Source: Prevotella sp. UBA6387 (lineage in GTDB: Bacteria; Bacteroidota; Bacteroidia; Bacteroidales; Bacteroidaceae). Taken from it: DNA of 26,959 nucleotides. Position numbers and translations under genes: made by a program. Below the pieces are notes generated by a model, which worked only from the letters and a program-made list of their open reading frames with translations, was not told the origin of the DNA and searched no databases. The stretch spans positions 1 to 26,959 of the forward strand of contig DJQL01000016.1 in the NCBI GenBank assembly GCA_002437565.1. The letters run 5' to 3'. Positions 1 through 7,093 of this stretch are shown here, piece by piece; within the stretch, counting starts at the first letter, position 1, and the number at the start of each line of letters is the position of its first letter.

Positions 1-56
1 TTAATGCGAGTGAATAAAAAAGTTTTTTCATGTTTTACAAACTTCTGTTAGTGAAT

Positions 57-437
57 TTATAAGTGTATTTGCGTTCTATAAGTCACTCTGTCAAATATGA
101 AATCCATGATAAAATCTCCACTCAAACCTTTGGGGATAGGAATGGCAGTTTGTCCAGTTGTAACGTTTGTTGAAAACATATCGGTACCATTGTTTGCGTC
201 GGATAATCTTAGCGTAAATGATTTTTCAAAACCTTGCACATAGATTGAACCGTTGCCTACATAGGCAGTAAGCCCGGCTGGTGGCAATCTCTTAACAGGT
301 TTGCCAACATGATTTGGATCCACAAGATACACATACAGTTCTACCCTAACCCGTTCAGCAGGTTGCTGAAGAAAAGCAAAACCTTTTTGCGTAAGGAATA
401 AAAACAATAAAATGAAACATAGAAGTTTATTAAGCAT
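57..437 (-). CDS. Small exported DUF3244-like protein
   Basis: A 126-residue protein with a clear N-terminal signal peptide (hydrophobic LLCFILLFLFL core, likely cut after GFA near residue 22). The mature part is short and looks like an all-beta domain: alternating beta-strand-like stretches (VELYVYLVD, LTAYVGNGSIYVQGF, FTLRLSD) resemble the small DUF3244-type immunoglobulin-fold proteins of Bacteroidota, whose function is not established. There is no lipobox, so it is probably periplasmic or secreted. It starts about 16 bases downstream of a predicted transcription start from a TAACTTTG -7 box (460-467). The gene upstream on the same strand encodes a TPR/HTH regulator, and such neighbours suggest regulator and target. 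The family assignment rests on length, architecture and context rather than a diagnostic motif. Confidence 0.75.
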   Translation of the reverse strand: MLNKLLCFILLFLFLTQKGFAFLQQPAERVRVELYVYLVDPNHVGKPVKRLPPAGLTAYVGNGSIYVQGFEKSFTLRLSDANNGTDMFSTNVTTGQTAIPIPKGLSGDFIMDFIFDRVTYRTQIHL

Positions 438-459
438 AGTTTACTATATTTTAATGTCG

Positions 460-467
460 CAAAGTTA
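460..467 (-). promoter_or_regulatory. -7 promoter box (TAACTTTG) of the DUF3244-like gene
   Basis: On the minus strand the sequence reads TAACTTTG, an exact match to the Bacteroidota primary-sigma -7 consensus TAnnTTTG, placed so that transcription would begin about 15 bases before the ATG at 437. A TTTG lies 23 bases further upstream, a little far for a standard -33 box, so activator help is plausible. Confidence 0.55.
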
Positions 468-499
468 TGCTTTCATTAAATATTATCTCACAAATAGCA

Positions 500-585
500 A
501 TTACACTTTTTACACAACCTTTTTCATAATTAAGTACAATAGCTTGAAAGCCAATAATATAACTCGCATATTACACTTTTTACAC
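500..585 (-). repeat. Two 16-bp direct repeats upstream of the DUF3244-like gene
   Basis: ATTACACTTTTTACAC occurs identically at 500-515 and 570-585 (70-base period). Read on the minus strand each copy is GTGTAAAAAGTGTAAT, itself two GTGTAA half-sites 9 bases apart. The nearer copy lies roughly 47-62 bases upstream of the predicted start site of the small exported protein, where a class I activator would bind. The interval 438-602 otherwise holds no gene. Confidence 0.6.
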
Positions 586-602
586 TTCGATGTAATATTT
601 GG

Positions 603-2318
603 TTATAGGCGTGAAATATTTGCATTTAGGCTTCTTGAACCTTTCTGATGAAACAGTTTCACATTGATGTTGCTTTTAATGTTTGTAACACGCTGCTGGC
701 TAATGCCAAGCAAATTTGATATATCTGTAGAAGAGAATTTTAATCTTATAAGTATACACACCTTGAATTCTTGGTCCGTGAGTTGCAGCTTATAAGTTTC
801 CATTTTTGAATAGAACTCTTCCATAAGTTTCCTTATTGTCTTTTCTAAATCATCCCATTCGCTCGATGACATTACTACGCCCCTGCCTGATAGCTTTCGC
901 AGATGTTCAACTATGGCATGATGCAAAATGTTCTGCTCATTTGCCCAATCTTGTATCCTGAAATTTTCTTTATAGGTAGACAACCGTCTTTGTAAACTCT
1001 CGATTTCTTCCTGTTTCTGCTTCTTGAAATTTTCGCTATTATTCTGAATCTCTCCAAGTTCTGTTTCGGATTTTCGTAATTGTATAAGAGTTTGCTCGTA
1101 TCCGTTTTTCAATCTCTCAACCTCTTTCTTGCGGTTTTTAAAGCGTACAAGTATAAAGTAAGACAGGAACAACACCATGACAAAGAAGACAAACAAGGCC
1201 AGCCATAAGTTTCTTGACTCTTTAGTTCTCTCCATTAAATTTTGCTGACTCTCACTATAGTTAAACAGTGACTGCATTCTTATTATCTCTTCAGCAGATT
1301 TTAGAATATTGGCCGAATCATTGGTTTGTGCATACAATTTTGAATACTTTACCAATGAGTCGGATTTGCCAATAAGCGCATAGGATTCCATTAAACCTTT
1401 ATAAGCATTCTCCACATTCTGAATGTCCATATTGAATGATAACAGCTTATAAAAGCATCTTAATGCTGCTTCTATATTTCCAGACTTCTCTTGAACAGTG
1501 CCTTCATAATAATAATAAAGCTCATGCCCTGACAATATAGTTCCGTCTGTATTGAATAGTCCAGACCTTTCCTTGAATATCTTTAACGATTTCTTTGCCC
1601 CTTCAATGTTTCCTTTATGAAGATAGAAATGAACTTTATGAATCTGGCAGGCAGCTGCATATTGAGAATAACCATGACGTGAGTATTCATTTATTGCAGA
1701 ATCAACAACAGACATGTATGAGTTATAATCTCCTTTAAGAAGATACACATTGGATGACTTCTCAAGATATTGTATTGCCGATAACGTGTCTTTACCTATA
1801 TAAGCGTACTTTCTCCCCTTTCTCCATGCATCAAATTCTTTTGATGGGTATCTTTGTTCCATATATAAAGATGCCATTTGGCCATAAACTCTACTTAATA
1901 ACGCATAGTCGCAACTATGGCTGAGCGTGTCGGCGTTAGATACGGCAATATTGAAATACCGCAAGGCCTCTGGACTATTACCCTTGTCACGAAACACACA
2001 TCCCATCATATAGTTTGTCGCCATCTTCTCATTGTAATTTCCATGGCAATTGTAGTATGCAAGAACGTTGTCCATGAACTTTATGGTATCCATTGGGATG
2101 TATGCCTTATTCATAGCCTCCGCATACGTAAGTAAATATGCCATTCTGTCGTGTTGATTGAATTCTTTTGTTTGATTAAAGGAATCTTTCAATACATGGT
2201 ATGCGGAATCAGGATGCTCTTCCAACAAAGAGTCGGCTTTCATCAACACTTTTTGTCTATTGCCGTATCCACATGATACTAACACACCGACTATCAATAA
2301 ATAGAATAAGCGTTTCAT
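603..2318 (-). CDS. Membrane-tethered TPR regulator with C-terminal HTH
   Basis: Starting at the ATG at 2318 this is a 571-residue protein. Residues 1-16 form a lipoprotein-type signal (FYLLIVGVLVSC, Cys16). Residues about 25-350 are helical TPR-like repeats. A membrane segment lies at about 370-392 (ALFVFFVMVLFLSYF). A basic, charged coiled coil follows (about 393-455), then a C-terminal helix-turn-helix at about 513-571 (LTDQEFKVCILIRL then ISNLLGISQQRVTNIK), which resembles LuxR/GerE-type domains. The layout suggests periplasmic sensing by TPRs and DNA binding in the cytoplasm, a common Bacteroidota design. The frame is open to an ATG at 2363, but that codon overlaps the TATCTTTG -7 box, while AGGAAGG sits just before 2318; the shorter start is therefore chosen. 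Its target may be the adjacent small exported gene. Confidence 0.85.
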   Translation of the reverse strand: MKRLFYLLIVGVLVSCGYGNRQKVLMKADSLLEEHPDSAYHVLKDSFNQTKEFNQHDRMAYLLTYAEAMNKAYIPMDTIKFMDNVLAYYNCHGNYNEKMATNYMMGCVFRDKGNSPEALRYFNIAVSNADTLSHSCDYALLSRVYGQMASLYMEQRYPSKEFDAWRKGRKYAYIGKDTLSAIQYLEKSSNVYLLKGDYNSYMSVVDSAINEYSRHGYSQYAAACQIHKVHFYLHKGNIEGAKKSLKIFKERSGLFNTDGTILSGHELYYYYEGTVQEKSGNIEAALRCFYKLLSFNMDIQNVENAYKGLMESYALIGKSDSLVKYSKLYAQTNDSANILKSAEEIIRMQSLFNYSESQQNLMERTKESRNLWLALFVFFVMVLFLSYFILVRFKNRKKEVERLKNGYEQTLIQLRKSETELGEIQNNSENFKKQKQEEIESLQRRLSTYKENFRIQDWANEQNILHHAIVEHLRKLSGRGVVMSSSEWDDLEKTIRKLMEEFYSKMETYKLQLTDQEFKVCILIRLKFSSTDISNLLGISQQRVTNIKSNINVKLFHQKGSRSLNANISRL

Positions 2319-2360
2319 GCTACCCTTCCTATATGATAAGCATACAATTCTTAAATGATG

Positions 2361-2368
2361 CAAAGATA
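2361..2368 (-). promoter_or_regulatory. -7 promoter box (TATCTTTG) of the TPR/HTH regulator
   Basis: The minus strand reads TATCTTTG, an exact TAnnTTTG match. Transcription would start near 2354, leaving a leader of about 36 bases with AGGAAGG close to the ATG at 2318. This placement rules out the longer start at 2363. No convincing -33 box is visible in the A/T-rich sequence upstream. Confidence 0.6.
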
Positions 2369-2488
2369 TTGTTTTTTTATTTATTTAAGTCATTCTAATA
2401 TTAAAATTTATTGTTGTCAGCTAAAACTTTCAGCAGAGAGCCTGTTCTTTCCTGTGCCCGCAACCAGCAAGGGCACGAGGCGTAAAAC

Positions 2489-2526
2489 AAAAAAGCCAAG
2501 GCATTGGCAACAATGCCTTGGCTTTT
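2489..2526 (-). terminator. Terminator hairpin of the decayed tRNA-Leu
   Basis: A perfect 16-bp stem (AAAAGCCAAGGCATTG and its complement) closes a 4-base loop and, on the minus strand, runs into a T tract. It is identical in the stem to the hairpin behind the functional tRNA-Leu at 7788-7826; only one loop base differs. Confidence 0.7.
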
Positions 2527-2533
2527 ATCCTAT

Positions 2534-2601
2534 TACACAGACTCGGGTTCGATCCGACAGGCCTTGCCCTGTGTTTAAGTTCGTGTCTACAATGCTTGTG
2601 C
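2534..2601 (-). pseudogene. Decayed tRNA-Leu (UAA-like) pseudogene
   Basis: Read on the minus strand this resembles the 3' two thirds of tRNA-Leu: GTAGACACGAACTTAAACA around the D-arm and anticodon, then TCGGATCGAACCCGAGTC for the T-arm and TCTGTGTA for the acceptor end. Against the functional tRNA-Leu(CAA) at 7833-7914 it lacks much of the D region (68 against 82 bases). The bases flanking its TAA anticodon loop cannot pair, the T-loop begins ATCGAAC instead of TTCGAAC, and the first T-stem pair is mismatched. It should not fold as a working tRNA. The terminator behind it is intact and a TACCTTTA box lies upstream (2665-2672), so a whole tRNA transcription unit appears to have decayed in place. 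Confidence 0.65.
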
Positions 2602-2713
2602 GAACTATTTCTTAGAAAGATTTTCATATTTTATACAACTATCGCAACATCACAGCAGGCTGACTAAAGGTACAAAATACCTCATAAAGATGCATCTTGT
2701 TTTTATTTGTATT

Positions 2714-2872
2714 TTATAGCATGAAGTGTTTGCACCATTTCTTATAGAAATCATGTTTTTTATCTTCAGTAACAAATCCTTGATCTTCTAATTTAGAGAT
2801 AATTTCCTTAACGTTCCATGACCAAATCTTCTTGATTTCTAAGTCGTAATCGACGGAGTGTTTCAAAACGAT
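2714..2872 (-). pseudogene. Short cryptic reading frame, possibly a 5'-truncated gene
   Basis: A frame open from a TAG at 2873-2875 to TAA at 2714-2716 encodes about 52 residues with ordinary codon use and a protein-like sequence (SVDYDLEIKKIWSW, then IISKLEDQGFVTEDKKHDF, ending KKWCKHFML). There is no ATG near the front; a TTG at 2864-2866 is the only plausible start and lacks a ribosome site, so the stretch looks like the C-terminal remnant of a longer gene. The family is not recognised. It lies in the 747-base gap between the regulator and the GH30 gene. Apart from this frame, the tRNA remnant and a TATCGT/ACGATA palindrome at 2874-2887, that gap shows nothing else. Confidence 0.35.
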
Positions 2873-3021
2873 CTATCGTAGACGATATGCAATGCTGATC
2901 TTCAGTCACAACACATGACCGATGCATGCGCATTTTATCCTATATATACATCTCAAGTGTCCTAATGGATCTTGTAACAAATTTTTATTGCAAAAAACAT
3001 GGCGTCGAAATCTGTTGTTTG

Positions 3022-3029
3022 TAACTTTG
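3022..3029 (+). promoter_or_regulatory. -7 promoter box (TAACTTTG) of the GH30 gene
   Basis: An exact TAnnTTTG match lies 37 bases before the ATG at 3066, giving a leader of about 30 bases. No good -33 partner is seen at the usual spacing. Confidence 0.55.
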
Positions 3030-3065
3030 TAAGATAATAAGCAAACAATTATTACACACACGGAA

Positions 3066-4703
3066 ATGGCAAGCAACACACACACAACATTCAGGAAAAT
3101 AGTCCTTTCTATGGCTTTTCTCCTGTTTGTCACGGCTGTGACAGCTCAGACAGCCACCATCTACACGACAACATCAGACGGAAGCCTTGGGCTTTCAAAG
3201 ACTACAGTACTGGTTCAGGCTGGCAAATCATCGGAAAGCAAGAAATTACTGTTCGATACTTCAAGGGAACGCCAGACAATAGAGGGCTTTGGATTTGCCC
3301 TTACTTATGCTTCGTGCTATAATCTGATGAAAATGTCTAAAACCAACAGACATCGTTTCCTGCTCCAAACCTATTCGCCTACCGAGGGCTACGGTGTGAG
3401 CTATGCCAGGATAGCCATAGGAAGCTGCGACTTTTCCAGCAAGACCTATTCTCTATGCGATGAAAAGGGATTAGAGCACTTCGCATTGCAACAGGACGAG
3501 ACCAAATACATCATACCCGTACTCAAGGAAATACTGGCCATCAATCCCGACATGAAGATCATCGCCACTCCATGGTCGTGTCCGGCATGGATGAAATCGC
3601 TCACGCAAAATGGCAATAATGGTTGGTTTACATCATTGATAGGCGGATACCTCAATCCTAAATATCGGCAGACATATGCCGACTACTTCGTGAAATTCAT
3701 AGAGGCTATGAAAAAGCAAGGGATAAATATCTACGCCGTAAGTCCACAGAACGAACCTCTGAACGGTGGAAATACAGCCAGCACCAAGATGCCATGGGAC
3801 GACGAAGCAAAATTCGTGAAGGTTCTCGCATCAACGTTCAAGCGAAAAGGCTTGGAAACAAAGATATACGTTTACGACCATAATTTCAATTACGATGACA
3901 AAAAAGACCAGGACAATTACCCGATAAAGGTATATAACGCTCTTGGCAACAATTTCGAAGGCAGCGAACTTGTCGTTGGTTCGGCTTGCCACGACTATGG
4001 TGGCGATCCGTCTGAGCTTTCCAACATTCATATTCAGAAGCCTGGTAAGCAAGTGATATTCACCGAAGCATCGCTTGGCGAGTGGAACGATGGGCGCGAC
4101 TTGGGACGCGGCACGACCAACGTCAACAGCAAGACCCATCTGAACGAGGACATGGAACGCTTGATGATAGGTCTGCTCAACAAGTACTGCACGGCGGTGA
4201 TGTATTGGAACCTGATGCTTGACAACAATGGTGCCCCGAAGCTGATGGGAGGTTGCCAGAACTGTTATGGCGCGGTGGACATCGACTCGAAGAATTACAG
4301 TAAACTCACGTACAACCGTCACTATTATGTCATATGCCATGCGTCGGCTGTAGTGCGTCCAGGGGCGGTATGGCTTTCTTCTGGTAAGGTATCAGGAATC
4401 GCAAGTGTCGCCTTTCGCAACCCCGACGGTTCTTATGCCGTGCTCATGTCCAACAAGGGTGCGTCTGATGTGGAAGTAGGAGTGTCTGGACAATCTTCTG
4501 CATGGCATGTTGACGTGAAACTTCCCGCGGAAAGTATAGTCTCGTTGCTTATTCCGTATAGTGGCATTGTTTCTTCTATAAATGCCATAGAAGTGGGCAA
4601 TCCCGATGATGATGAATATTACAGCATCGACGGCAGACGCATAATGAAGCCTGTCGCTGGGCAAATTTTCATACATGGAGGGAGAAAAGCCATTAAGTAT
4701 TGA
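3066..4703 (+). CDS. Secreted GH30 family glycoside hydrolase
   Basis: A 545-residue retaining glycosidase of the GH30 clan-A family (beta-glucosylceramidase / endo-beta-1,6-glucanase / beta-xylanase relatives). The signal peptide ends near residue 27 (LLFVTAVTA, then QT). Family landmarks are QTIEGFGFALT (70-80), YARIAIGSCDFS (113-124), TPWSCPAWMKS (168-178), the acid/base Glu230 in SPQNEP, and the nucleophile Glu334 in FTEAS. A beta-sandwich follows (about 425-510). The extreme C-terminus (YYSIDGRRIMKP then IFIHGGRKAIKY) resembles the short tail seen on many exported Prevotella enzymes and may be a T9SS-type sorting signal. A fungal or plant beta-1,6-glucan substrate is possible, but subfamily cannot be fixed by eye. 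It stands alone with its own promoter and converges on the ATPase gene with a 33-base gap. Confidence 0.9.
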   Translation: MASNTHTTFRKIVLSMAFLLFVTAVTAQTATIYTTTSDGSLGLSKTTVLVQAGKSSESKKLLFDTSRERQTIEGFGFALTYASCYNLMKMSKTNRHRFLLQTYSPTEGYGVSYARIAIGSCDFSSKTYSLCDEKGLEHFALQQDETKYIIPVLKEILAINPDMKIIATPWSCPAWMKSLTQNGNNGWFTSLIGGYLNPKYRQTYADYFVKFIEAMKKQGINIYAVSPQNEPLNGGNTASTKMPWDDEAKFVKVLASTFKRKGLETKIYVYDHNFNYDDKKDQDNYPIKVYNALGNNFEGSELVVGSACHDYGGDPSELSNIHIQKPGKQVIFTEASLGEWNDGRDLGRGTTNVNSKTHLNEDMERLMIGLLNKYCTAVMYWNLMLDNNGAPKLMGGCQNCYGAVDIDSKNYSKLTYNRHYYVICHASAVVRPGAVWLSSGKVSGIASVAFRNPDGSYAVLMSNKGASDVEVGVSGQSSAWHVDVKLPAESIVSLLIPYSGIVSSINAIEVGNPDDDEYYSIDGRRIMKPVAGQIFIHGGRKAIKY

Positions 4704-4736
4704 AAGTCCGAACAGTTGCGTAACTTGGGGCTTGTG

Positions 4737-5849
4737 TTACATACCCTTCTTTAGCCATTCCCCAAAAAACTTGTCGTATAGCTCGTAGGTTCCATCGCTC
4801 TCTGTCACGAAGTCTTTGTCCAGCAATCCCTTGATGGCTCCTTGCGCAAAGCTGGCAGATGGCAAGTGGTACTTTAGGATGAATGCTGAGGAGGTGATAT
4901 TCTTGGCCTTTTCTGCCTTGCAAATAGCAAGAAGAAGCTCCTTCTGCTTGGCTGGCAACTGGAACAGGAGGGCTTGATAGGCGAATGCACTCTCGTCTAA
5001 TATGGTGTCGAGAGCTTGCTTCATGGTCTGCTCGTTGGCTTCTGTCTCGGTGATGGCGTAAATCTTGTTAAGCATTCTTTGGAGATACCAAGTGATGCCG
5101 TCGAAACGTTCGTAAATCTGATAGATGATGTCACGCTTGATGGTCTTCTTGCCGAATAGTCGTGTGGCGAAGTCGGCATAGACATCCTTGTCTATCGGAC
5201 GAAGCGTCTTGATGGATGTGCTCTGGTAGAAAGGACGGGCATGGCTCAAGAACATCTCGGTCATCATGTTGCGTTGCGAACCAGCAAATATGAAGTTGGT
5301 ATTGTGGCTATGCTGGATGTAGGTGCGCAGGATGGCCTCTACATTCTCTTCCTTGTAATTGGCGATGGTCTGGAACTCGTCGATGGCAACAATGCAAGGC
5401 TTGTCGGCTGTCTCCAAATAATGGAATATCTCTTGGAGTGTGGTTGCAGGACTTGTGATGTCGCCCAAATCCACGCCCCAGGATGGATTCCCATTCATAT
5501 CAAAACTGATGGAAGAGCGGAGCGAGTGGAGGCAGTTGATGAAATACTCCACCACCTTCGTACCTTTGGGCTTGAGACTTTGAAGTATGCCTCGACCTAA
5601 CTCTTGAATGAAGTCGGCGAGATTCTTGGTGGCATATATGTCAATCAAGAAAGTATAGTAGTTTTGCTTGATGGTCTCTTGGGCATAGACATGCTGCACC
5701 AACCCTGTCTTGCCGATTCTTCGTGGGGCAATCAGGGTTACATTGTTGCCGTTCTTGATTTCCGCTATCAGGTCGGCAGTTTCTTTCTCTCTGTCGCAGA
5801 AATATTCGTCTGATATATATCCACGGAGCACAAATGGGTTTCCTATCAT
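4737..5849 (-). CDS. AAA-family ATP-binding protein (archaeal-ATPase type)
   Basis: A 370-residue P-loop ATPase of the type found in many paralogous copies in Bacteroidota. It has a Walker A variant APRRIGKT (41-48), Walker B CIVAIDEFQ (152-160, Asp157/Glu158) and a sensor-like FIFAGSQRNMM (187-196). The C-terminal winged-helix-like part (about 290-370: KQKELLLAICKA, GAIKGLLDKDFV, YELYDKFFGEWL) is the usual ending of this group. The protein is cytoplasmic, with no signal peptide or membrane segment. Cellular role is unknown; related ATPases have been linked to mobile elements and defence, but no partner gene sits beside it here. It is a single gene with its own -7 box (TATCTTTG, 5873-5880). 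Confidence 0.85.
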   Translation of the reverse strand: MIGNPFVLRGYISDEYFCDREKETADLIAEIKNGNNVTLIAPRRIGKTGLVQHVYAQETIKQNYYTFLIDIYATKNLADFIQELGRGILQSLKPKGTKVVEYFINCLHSLRSSISFDMNGNPSWGVDLGDITSPATTLQEIFHYLETADKPCIVAIDEFQTIANYKEENVEAILRTYIQHSHNTNFIFAGSQRNMMTEMFLSHARPFYQSTSIKTLRPIDKDVYADFATRLFGKKTIKRDIIYQIYERFDGITWYLQRMLNKIYAITETEANEQTMKQALDTILDESAFAYQALLFQLPAKQKELLLAICKAEKAKNITSSAFILKYHLPSASFAQGAIKGLLDKDFVTESDGTYELYDKFFGEWLKKGM

Positions 5850-5872
5850 AATCTCAATTGCAATTCTTAATG

Positions 5873-5880
5873 CAAAGATA
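5873..5880 (-). promoter_or_regulatory. -7 promoter box (TATCTTTG) of the AAA ATPase gene
   Basis: The minus strand reads TATCTTTG, an exact consensus match, 23 bases before the ATG at 5849. Its upstream edge abuts a 14-bp tandem repeat that occupies the spacer and -33 region. Confidence 0.55.
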
Positions 5881-5908
5881 ATTATAATACTATTATTATA
5901 ATACTATT
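5881..5908. repeat. Perfect 14-bp tandem repeat in the ATPase promoter
   Basis: ATTATAATACTATT occurs twice in direct succession (5881-5894 and 5895-5908) with the start of a third copy (ATAAT) after it. The array touches the -7 box of the AAA ATPase gene, so gain or loss of one unit would change what lies at -33 by more than one helical turn. The rest of the 5850-6065 gap holds only the terminator at 5973-6004. Confidence 0.8.
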
Positions 5909-5972
5909 ATAATGGGGAAATAATAAAGATTAACGAATAGACAATTTTAAATATTGAATGTCCTAACATCAC

Positions 5973-6004
5973 AAAAAAAGGGCGTACCTTTCGAGGTACA
6001 CCCT
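5973..6004 (-). terminator. Rho-independent terminator of the LamG-like operon
   Basis: On the minus strand an 11-bp stem with one mismatch (AGGGTGTACCT pairing with AGGTACGCCCT around CGAA) is followed by a run of seven T. It lies 62 bases past the stop codon of the LamG-like gene and faces the right way to end the 7579-6066 operon. Confidence 0.85.
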
Positions 6005-6065
6005 AATATCTAACCTATAATGAGGAAAAAATCAAAACGAAGGTTTCTCCTTCATGCCAATGCGT

Positions 6066-7088
6066 TTATTGCTGAGATTTTTCGTAAATCATCTTCACGT
6101 CGTACTCAGTCAACGGTGCGTCGTAGACTTTTACGCTGACAATATCCCAGTTTCCACCAAACTGTCCACCTTTAGGACCTGCATCGCAACCGATGCCAAA
6201 CCATCTGGCAGCCTCATTGTCGGGCAAATGGAGCTCGCCTGCGGCATCGACGGTATTCGCCAGCTCGCCATTGATGTAGATGTAGGCTTTGCCTTCTTCC
6301 TTGTTCCATACTCCTACAACGTCATAGAAAGTTCCAACTTCGGGAGTGACACCACTTGGGCAGAACTTCCACCCTGTCTTACTCGTATTTCCGTCGAGTG
6401 TCACATAGGGCAGGAAAGTAATCTCATTATGCCCATTAAGGCCTTTGCCCGACTTGCAGATCATCAGACCCGTACCGCCTGCTTCGTGAGCAGAGAACCA
6501 TTTAGACTCAGCGTCTGGCACTTCCTCGTTGACACGTACGATGGTTTCGAGGGTATGACCGTCTTTCAGTTTATTAATGAAGTCCTCGTTAGAAGCGAAG
6601 TCCATCTTGCTGTAAACGCCGTTAGGACCGAGTTTGGAATTTCCCATCTGGTTGTGGTATTCAGCGACGTAGCGACCATATTCGTCACTGTAATATGTCG
6701 GGACGGTTGATTCGACATAGTTTTCACCATCGGTAGTCGCATAGGTCTCTATGGGATTATTCATCGGAGAGACATCTGTCACCGAACCATCTTCACCGAA
6801 CTTTACATCGAGCATGTCGGCTACAGGAGCGGTAAAGTCGAAGGCTATGCTGTCTATGTCGCTGGCAAGGGTCGTGTAAAGCTGCGTCTTGTCGCTGCCA
6901 TAGAACGACACCTTGGTCTTGTTTTCTTCGAGAGCAATGCTGTCAATCTTGCTCTTACTGTCCATGAACATAACGTGTCCGTTCTTATAGACATAGACGT
7001 TTCCGTCATCAGCGTTTGCGTTTAGAAAGCATCCACAAGCTAAAAGAGTGGCTGCAAATATGTGTTTGAATGTATTGTTAGTCTTCAT
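6066..7088 (-). CDS. Exported LamG/concanavalin A-like domain protein
   Basis: A 340-residue protein with a signal peptide (FAATLLACGC, cut near NANA/DD at about residue 26; a lipobox-like LLAC at Cys18 makes a lipoprotein possible). Residues about 27-90 form a small repeat module (VYVYKNGHVMFMD, IDSIAL, DIDSIAFDF) often found at the front of Bacteroidota exported proteins. Residues about 120-340 look like a LamG/concanavalin A jelly roll: LETIVRVNE, WFSAHEAGGTGLMICKSG, FYDVVGVWNKEEGKAYIYIN and the closing WDIVSVKVYDAPLTEYDV. Such domains bind glycans or proteins. No catalytic motif is seen. It follows the 161-residue gene by 5 bases, so the two are co-transcribed and probably function together at the cell surface. 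Confidence 0.8.
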   Translation of the reverse strand: MKTNNTFKHIFAATLLACGCFLNANADDGNVYVYKNGHVMFMDSKSKIDSIALEENKTKVSFYGSDKTQLYTTLASDIDSIAFDFTAPVADMLDVKFGEDGSVTDVSPMNNPIETYATTDGENYVESTVPTYYSDEYGRYVAEYHNQMGNSKLGPNGVYSKMDFASNEDFINKLKDGHTLETIVRVNEEVPDAESKWFSAHEAGGTGLMICKSGKGLNGHNEITFLPYVTLDGNTSKTGWKFCPSGVTPEVGTFYDVVGVWNKEEGKAYIYINGELANTVDAAGELHLPDNEAARWFGIGCDAGPKGGQFGGNWDIVSVKVYDAPLTEYDVKMIYEKSQQ

Positions 7089-7093
7089 ATCAT

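Noticed and set aside
412..648. 78-residue plus-strand frame across the gap before the DUF3244-like gene
   Set aside because: It is A/T-rich and low in complexity, overlaps the start of one real gene and the end of another, and covers the promoter and direct repeats of the minus-strand gene.
2318..2363. Longer start of the TPR/HTH regulator at 2363
   Set aside because: The ATG overlaps the TATCTTTG -7 box and the extra 15 residues precede a proper lipoprotein signal; the ATG at 2318 has AGGAAGG upstream.
4737..5849. AAA ATPase as part of a defence system
   Set aside because: No effector, nuclease or other defence gene is adjacent; it is a single gene between a glycosidase and an exported-protein operon.
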